This document shows positions 59,292-64,000 of a stretch of 64,000 bases of DNA, piece after piece. Below the pieces are notes generated by a model that searched no databases, was not told the DNA's origin, and worked only from the letters and a program-made list of their open reading frames with translations. Numbering within the stretch: the first letter of the stretch is position 1; each line of letters starts with the position of its first letter. A program made the translations under genes and the position numbers. The stretch covers positions 186,001 through 250,000 of the forward strand of contig NZ_PHSN01000004.1 of the NCBI RefSeq assembly GCF_002871005.1. Direction: 5' to 3'. Source of the DNA: Acidimangrovimonas sediminis (GTDB lineage: Bacteria; Pseudomonadota; Alphaproteobacteria; Rhodobacterales; Rhodobacteraceae).

Positions 59292-61406
59292 CTACTCCTC
59301 CCCTCGATTCAGATCGGCAAAGCTGCCGCCGGTCTCGGCCAGGCGGCGGATCAGCGCGGGCACGCGCCAGTAGAACGGGTCCTCGCGCGCGAAGTCCTCG
59401 ATCCGGGCGGCCAGCTGGCCCGCGCCGATCGTGTCGGCGTAAAGCATCGGCCCACCGCGGAAGCGGGGGAAGCCGTACCCGAACAGGAACACCGCGTCGA
59501 TGTCGACCGGGCGCAGCGCGATCCCGTCCTCGAGGACACGCGCGCCCTCGGCGATCATCGCAGTCATGTAGCGGGTGACGATCTCGTCGGCGGTAAAGTT
59601 GCGCGGGGTGATCCCGGCCTCGGCCCGCGCCGCCTCGATGATCCTGGCGACCTCGGGGTTGGGTTTCGGGGCGGCGTCGCCGTGCAGGTAATAGCCCTGG
59701 CCGGTCTTGCGCCCGAACCACCCGTTCTCGCAGATCCGGTCGGCCACGGGCGAATACCGCTCACGCGGGTCGCGGGTCGGGGCAAGGCGTTTGCGCGTGG
59801 CCCAGCCGATGTCGAGCCCCGCGAGATCCATCACCGCGAAGGGCCCCATGGCGAAGCCGAAATCCTGAAGCGCCGCATCCACCTCCCACGGGGTTGCGCC
59901 GTCCAGCACCATGTATTCGGCGGCCTTGCGGTAATGCGACAGGATCCGGTTGCCGATGAAGCCGTCGCAGACCCCCGCGCGCACCCCCACCTTGCCCAGC
60001 TTGCGCGCCAGGGCAAAGCCGGTCGCCGTCACCTCGGGCGCGGTCTTCGCCGCCACGACGACCTCGAGAAGCCGCATCACATGGGCGGGCGAGAAGAAAT
60101 GCAGCCCCAGCACGTCGCCCGGCCGCGAGGTGGCCGCCGCGATCTCGTCGATATCGAGGTAGGAGGTGTTCGAGGCCAGCACCGCCCCGGGCTTCGCGAT
60201 CGCATCGAGCCGGGTGAAGATCTCCTTCTTCACCGCCATATCCTCGAACACCGCCTCGACCACCAGGTCCACCTCGGCGAAATCCTCAAGCCTGACAGAG
60301 GTTTGAAGCGCAGTCCTGAGGATGTCGTCTCGCCGGGCGGCGTCGAGTTTTCCACGCTTCACGGCACCGGCAAGGTTCTTCTCTATGGTCGCGCGGCCAC
60401 GGTCGAGGGCAGCGGCGTCGCGCTCGTTCAGCGTGACCCTGAGGCCCGCCAGAAGCGCCGCGGTGGCAATGCCTGAGCCCATGGTGCCGCCGCCGATCAC
60501 GCCGACATGCGCGACCTCGCGGGCCGTCGCGCCGGCCTCGGGGATCTTGGCGACCTCGCGCTCGGCAAAGAAGGCGTGGACGAGGGCGGCGCGCTGCGGG
60601 CTGTCGATGCATTGCTGGAAGAGGCGGCGTTCCTCGGCCAGACCCTCGGCGATCGGGCGCAGGCTGGCCGCCACCGCCTCGATGCACCTCCGCGGCGCGA
60701 AAAGCTGCGGCTGGCGGCGGGTGACCGTGTCCTCGGCGGCGGTCAGGGCGGCAGGGTCGGGCACGACCTCGATCTCCGAGGTCCGGCGATGCGGCAAGCT
60801 GCCCGCGGCCAGCGCCTCGGCCATCGCGAGGGCCACGTCCCGGGGCGCGCCGGCCTCGATCCGGTCGACCAGGCCCAGCGACTGCGCCTCCGCGGCGCCG
60901 ATCCGGCGCCCCGTTGTGATCAGGTCGAGGGCCGGTCCGACTCCGGCAAGCCGCGGCGCCCGCTGGGTGCCGCCGGCGCCCGGAAGAATACCGAGGGTGA
61001 CCTCGGGAAAGCCCACGGTCACACTGCCCGCCACCACCCGCGCATGGGCGCCGAGCGCGACCTCAAGCCCGCCGCCAAGCGCCACGCCATGCAGCACGGC
61101 CACGACCGGCGTGGTGCTGGCCTCGATCCGGTTGACCACCTCGGGCAGGCTCGGCGCCTGCGGCGGCTTGCCGAATTCGCGGATGTCGGCCCCGGCGATG
61201 AAGCTGCGCCCCTTGCCGTAAAGCGCGATCGCGGCGACCGTGCCCTCCAGCGCCTCGATCGCCGCGATCAGCGCGGCGCGCAGCGCCTGGCCGGCCGCGT
61301 TGACCGGCGGGTTGTCAAGCGCGACCAGCGCGACGTTTCCGATCCGCTCGATGGTGACGATCTGCCCCGCACCCTGCGGTGCGGTGGGGGTGGCGGTGTC
61401 GGGCAT
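59292..61406 (-). CDS. Bifunctional enoyl-CoA hydratase / 3-hydroxyacyl-CoA dehydrogenase (FadB/PimF-like)
   Basis: A 704-residue multifunctional beta-oxidation protein. The N-terminal crotonase half has FIAGADIREFG, GVALGGGLEVALGAHARV and LGILPGAGGTQRAPR (with both catalytic regions). From about residue 295 the dehydrogenase half begins with GVIGGGTMGSGIATA, then ASNTSYLDIDEIA and HFFSPAHVMRLLEVV. The C-terminal part has the usual helical domain duplicated. Together with the following PimC/PimD-like genes it matches the core of pim-type operons; a thiolase is not in the window. A 21-bp motif lies 37 bp upstream. Confidence 0.93.
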   Translation of the reverse strand: MPDTATPTAPQGAGQIVTIERIGNVALVALDNPPVNAAGQALRAALIAAIEALEGTVAAIALYGKGRSFIAGADIREFGKPPQAPSLPEVVNRIEASTTPVVAVLHGVALGGGLEVALGAHARVVAGSVTVGFPEVTLGILPGAGGTQRAPRLAGVGPALDLITTGRRIGAAEAQSLGLVDRIEAGAPRDVALAMAEALAAGSLPHRRTSEIEVVPDPAALTAAEDTVTRRQPQLFAPRRCIEAVAASLRPIAEGLAEERRLFQQCIDSPQRAALVHAFFAEREVAKIPEAGATAREVAHVGVIGGGTMGSGIATAALLAGLRVTLNERDAAALDRGRATIEKNLAGAVKRGKLDAARRDDILRTALQTSVRLEDFAEVDLVVEAVFEDMAVKKEIFTRLDAIAKPGAVLASNTSYLDIDEIAAATSRPGDVLGLHFFSPAHVMRLLEVVVAAKTAPEVTATGFALARKLGKVGVRAGVCDGFIGNRILSHYRKAAEYMVLDGATPWEVDAALQDFGFAMGPFAVMDLAGLDIGWATRKRLAPTRDPRERYSPVADRICENGWFGRKTGQGYYLHGDAAPKPNPEVARIIEAARAEAGITPRNFTADEIVTRYMTAMIAEGARVLEDGIALRPVDIDAVFLFGYGFPRFRGGPMLYADTIGAGQLAARIEDFAREDPFYWRVPALIRRLAETGGSFADLNRGEE

Positions 61407-61442
61407 CTCTCCTCCTTCTCACGGCGATGGGGCCGCAAATGC

Positions 61443-61463
61443 GAAACTAAGTTCCGCAATGCG
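61443..61463. promoter_or_regulatory. Candidate operator C of the acyl-CoA cluster
   Basis: GAAACTAAGTTCCGCAATGC followed by G, 37 bp upstream of the FadB-type start (minus strand). It matches the motif at 49250 in 17 of 21 positions, including CGCAATGC/TGCAATGC. Confidence 0.6.
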
Positions 61464-61557
61464 ATCTTCCAGTCCGCCGCGCCGAAGTCAAGGCCGGCCG
61501 GGACCCGCTCGCCCCGCCACATCCCGCCACGCGCCCGATTGCACGCGACACCCCTGC

Positions 61558-61581
61558 CTTTCATTGTTCCCCAAATACGCA
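61558..61581. repeat. Short intergenic repeat, TTTCATTGTTCC family
   Basis: CTTTCATTGTTCCCCAAATA followed by CGCA, the same as at 13423-13448 over 22 bases. It lies between the FadB-type gene and tesB. Confidence 0.7.
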
Positions 61582-61645
61582 GTCAACCGCCTGCCGCGCC
61601 GCCTGGCCCTCTTTTCGGGTGCGACCCGGCACCCGTCTTCTCATG

Positions 61646-62575
61646 TCAGCGCGGCACGATCGGGCGGATAAGCCCTTCCTGTGCCACGCTTGCCACCAGC
61701 ACCCCGTCACGGCTGTAGATCGAGCCGCGGTTGAACCCGCGCGCACCCCCGATGAAGGGGGCATCCATGACGTAGAGGTGCCAGTCGTCGAAGTTCACCG
61801 GGTGGTGGAACCACAGCGCGTGGTCGAGGCTTGCCGTCATCACCGTCCCGCTGAGCCAGCTTTCCCCCAGCGGGCGCAGCGACGACCCGAGAAGGTGCAG
61901 GTCGGAGGCATAGGCCAGCAGGCAGTGCTGCAGCCACCCCGGGCCGCCCACCGGGCGCGCCAGCCGGAACCAGACCGAGTGGCGGTCGCTCGCGGCGACG
62001 GGGTTGGCAAGGTCGTAGGGCTCCACCTCGCGCATCTCGATGGGCGAATCGCGCAGGAAATCGTCACGCCGCTTGCGGGCATAGTCGGACTTCAGGCTCT
62101 CGGCGAGCTTGGCCCGCGTCTCGGCCCGGCTCGGCAGGGTTTCCGGATCGGGCAGGCTCTCGGGCATCGGGTGCTGGTGAAGCGGGCTCTCCTCCTCGAT
62201 GTGGAACGAGGCGGCAAGGTTGAAGATCTGCCGCCCGTGCTGGATGGCGATGACCCGGCGGGTGGTGAATGACCCGCCGTCGCGGGCGCGGTCGACCTCG
62301 TAGATCACCGGGATCTCGGGATCGCCGGGGCGGATGAAATAGGCGTGAAGCGAGTGGCAGGCCCGGTCCTCGACCGTGTGATAGGCCGCCGCCAGCGCCT
62401 GCGAGATCACCTGGCCGCCGAAGATCCGCTTCGACGTCTCGCCCCCCGATCCGCGCCCGCGGAAAAGGTTGATCTCCAGCGGCTCGATGTTGAGCAGATC
62501 GAGCAGCGTGTCGATCGGGTCCATCTCGGCCGGATCCTTGGCTGCGGGGGGAAACGTCGGGTCGGGTGTGGGCAT
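61646..62575 (-). CDS. tesB: Acyl-CoA thioesterase II
   Basis: A 309-residue double hot-dog thioesterase. Features are the N-terminal LLNIEPLEINLFRG, RIFGGQVISQALAAAYHTV, HSLHAYFIRPGDPEIPV and the C-terminal ASLDHALWFH with the catalytic Asp, then GLIRPI. The ATG at 62575 has AGGAG 7 nt upstream; an ATG at 62605 adds ten residues that overlap a tandem repeat. It hydrolyses acyl-CoA to free acid, fitting the acyl-CoA gene cluster around it. Confidence 0.93.
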   Translation of the reverse strand: MPTPDPTFPPAAKDPAEMDPIDTLLDLLNIEPLEINLFRGRGSGGETSKRIFGGQVISQALAAAYHTVEDRACHSLHAYFIRPGDPEIPVIYEVDRARDGGSFTTRRVIAIQHGRQIFNLAASFHIEEESPLHQHPMPESLPDPETLPSRAETRAKLAESLKSDYARKRRDDFLRDSPIEMREVEPYDLANPVAASDRHSVWFRLARPVGGPGWLQHCLLAYASDLHLLGSSLRPLGESWLSGTVMTASLDHALWFHHPVNFDDWHLYVMDAPFIGGARGFNRGSIYSRDGVLVASVAQEGLIRPIVPR

Positions 62576-62604
62576 CGGCGAACTCCTGCTGCGCTCCCAT
62601 CTCA

Positions 62605-62679
62605 CTGGGGTCAGTTTGTCTGGGATCAGTTAGTCTGGGGCCGGTTTATCTGGGGCCAGCTCATCTGGGGCCAAGTTAT
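62605..62679 (+). repeat. Five degenerate tandem copies of a 15-bp unit
   Basis: Units begin CTGGGGTCAGTTTGT, CTGGGATCAGTTAGT, CTGGGGCCGGTTTAT, CTGGGGCCAGCTCAT and CTGGGGCCAAGTTAT, exactly 15 bp each. They start 30 bp upstream of the tesB start codon, in the gap to the divergent ligase gene. Confidence 0.88.
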
Positions 62680-62871
62680 AGGATCGCACCGGCGCGCGGC
62701 AACGCATGGCTGCTACCCGCGCAAACCCGCGCAAACCACTGTGGCCGGTGGGTGCTGGAACGCAGGCATCGGAACGGCGCAACCGCAGGGCGACGCGACG
62801 GCCGGCTTGACCCGGGGCAGGGCGCGCGCCAGTTTCCGCAGAGCGAAAGGCGGTTTCGGGGAGGAGACGCG

Positions 62872-64000
62872 ATGCGCGAACGGAGGATCGGAAACACCCG
62901 GCACCATGCTGTCTGGCCGCCGGGGGTGCCACACCGGCTGACCCTGCCGGAGCGGTCGGTCGCCGCGAACCTCGAGGAGACGGCGGCGCGGCGCCCCGAT
63001 GCGCCGGCGATCCACTACCACGGCCGAACCACGACCTACCGGGAGCTGAACGCCCAGGCGCGGGCGCTGGCCGGCTGGCTTCGGTCGCGCGGGGTGGAGA
63101 AGGGCGATAGGGTGCTCCTTTACCTTCAGAACTCGCCGCAATTCGTGGCGGCCTATTACGGCATCCTGAGGGCCGATGCCGTCGTGGTGCCGGTCAACCC
63201 GATGAACCGCACGGCGGAGCTTTCCCACCTCGTTGCCGATACCGGGGCGCAGGTGGCGGTCGCCGGGCAGGATCTGCTCGACCACCTGGTGCCGTGTCTG
63301 GTGCAGGGGCAGGGGCAGGGGGTGGAACAGAAGCCAGAGCAGGGGCTGCGGGACATCGTGGCGGTGGCCTATGCCGATGCCGCCGATCCCGGCTTTCCCC
63401 ATCCGTTGCCGCCCCCGCTCGACCAGCCCGGGCGCGCCGATTATGGCCCCGGCATCACCCCTTGGGCCGCGGCGCTGGCCGAGGGGCGGGTGCCCGGCCC
63501 GATTGCGGCCGCGCCAGACGATCTGGCCGTCATACCCTACAGCTCCGGCTCGACGGGTCACCCCAAGGGCTGCATGCATTCGCACCGCACGCTGATGGTG
63601 ACGCTGGTCGGAAGCCTTGCCTGGAACCCGCCGCGCCCCGGCAGCGAGGAGAAGCCCACGCTGGTGTCGTTGCCGCTGTTCCACGTCACGGGCATGCAGA
63701 ATTCGATGAACGCACCGGTCTTCGCAGGCCAGCCGATGGTGATGATGTCGCGTTGGGACAGGCGCCTCGCCGCCGAGCTGATCGCGCGCTACCGGGTCGG
63801 GCGCTGGCGCTCGATCTCGACCATGGCGATCGACCTGGTGAACGACCCCGAGGTGGAACGCTACGACCTGTCCAGCCTCGACGCGATCGGCGGGGGCGGG
63901 GCGGCGATGCCGGAACCTGTCGCACGGCGGCTGAAGGCGTTGACCGGGCTGGATTACGTCGAGGGCTACGGCATGTCCGAAACGATGGCGGGGACGCATA
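62872..64000 (+). CDS. AMP-dependent acyl-CoA synthetase, partial
   Basis: The gene runs off the right edge; 376 residues are visible. The ATG follows GGGGAGGAG by 5 nt. The fold begins VAANLEETAARRPDAPAIHY, with YRELNAQARALAGWLRSRGV. The AMP-binding P-loop is YSSGSTGHPKGCMHSH, followed by LPLFHVTGMQNS and, at the edge, GYGMSETMAG (A5 motif). A Gln/Gly-rich loop (VQGQGQGVEQKPEQG) near residue 145 is an unusual insertion. It is divergent from tesB with the 15-bp repeat array in between. Substrate unknown, probably a fatty acid. Confidence 0.9.
   Translation, partial: MRERRIGNTRHHAVWPPGVPHRLTLPERSVAANLEETAARRPDAPAIHYHGRTTTYRELNAQARALAGWLRSRGVEKGDRVLLYLQNSPQFVAAYYGILRADAVVVPVNPMNRTAELSHLVADTGAQVAVAGQDLLDHLVPCLVQGQGQGVEQKPEQGLRDIVAVAYADAADPGFPHPLPPPLDQPGRADYGPGITPWAAALAEGRVPGPIAAAPDDLAVIPYSSGSTGHPKGCMHSHRTLMVTLVGSLAWNPPRPGSEEKPTLVSLPLFHVTGMQNSMNAPVFAGQPMVMMSRWDRRLAAELIARYRVGRWRSISTMAIDLVNDPEVERYDLSSLDAIGGGGAAMPEPVARRLKALTGLDYVEGYGMSETMAGTH

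Overview
The window looks like a chromosome segment of a high-GC alphaproteobacterium of the Rhodobacteraceae/Paracoccaceae type. The evidence is the frr-uppS-cdsA-dxr-rseP-bamA-skp-fabZ-lpxA-lpxI-lpxB order, LpxI in place of LpxH, the DUF6477/DUF6456-type hypothetical genes, GC-rich third codon positions and short conserved intergenic repeats. No species can be named from sequence alone.

Layout. 1-11749: envelope and isoprenoid operon (end of frr through lpxB, nearly all overlapping or closely spaced). 11840-18273: minus-strand genes for TetR, PPK2, an alpha/beta hydrolase, MetA, a P-loop ATPase, a FadL-like porin and RpiB. 18298-27208: an 8.9 kb mobile island inserted at the 3' end of guaA. 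27194-34980: guaA, an MFS/isochorismatase/MarR operon, an MttB-family methyltransferase and two lineage-specific hypothetical genes. 35089-41825: a TRAP dicarboxylate-type transporter (dctPQM) with its DctB/DctD two-component system. 41960-48399: metabolic genes (PfkB-type kinase, GFA enzyme, DapA-like aldolase, TerC-like protein, AroQ, lipoprotein, SufE, ModA-like protein). 48424-64000: a large acyl-CoA catabolic region with two CoA ligases, three SDRs, three acyl-CoA dehydrogenases, a FadB-type bifunctional protein, thioesterases, an APH-like kinase and an IclR regulator.

The most interesting part is the island. A 16-bp direct repeat (core TTCATTCCCACTCGAT, the last codons and stop of guaA) lies at both ends. 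Inside is a compact retron: a phosphoribosyltransferase-like effector, a winged-helix protein, a noncoding segment with five successive hairpins and a plausible a1/a2 pairing, and a retron reverse transcriptase with the NAxxH, YADD and VTG signatures. This gene content matches what has been described as type III retrons. The element also carries a plasmid-style replication module (RepA, four 21-bp iterons, an AlpA-like regulator), small unknown genes and a P4-type tyrosine integrase that is broken by an apparent one-base deletion. It therefore looks like an integrated plasmid-like element, possibly now immobile, carrying an anti-phage retron cargo.

Two other systems stand out. The DctD-like regulator has lost the Walker A lysine and the GAFTGA loop, so it probably does not work as a sigma-54 activator. 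In the acyl-CoA region, an acyl-CoA dehydrogenase and an APH-like kinase sit in one operon with an SDR and a CoA ligase, a gene set resembling the 4-hydroxyacyl-CoA (Lva/ACAD10-11) route. Three transcription units there share a conserved 21-bp motif near their starts, a candidate operator for the local IclR regulator.
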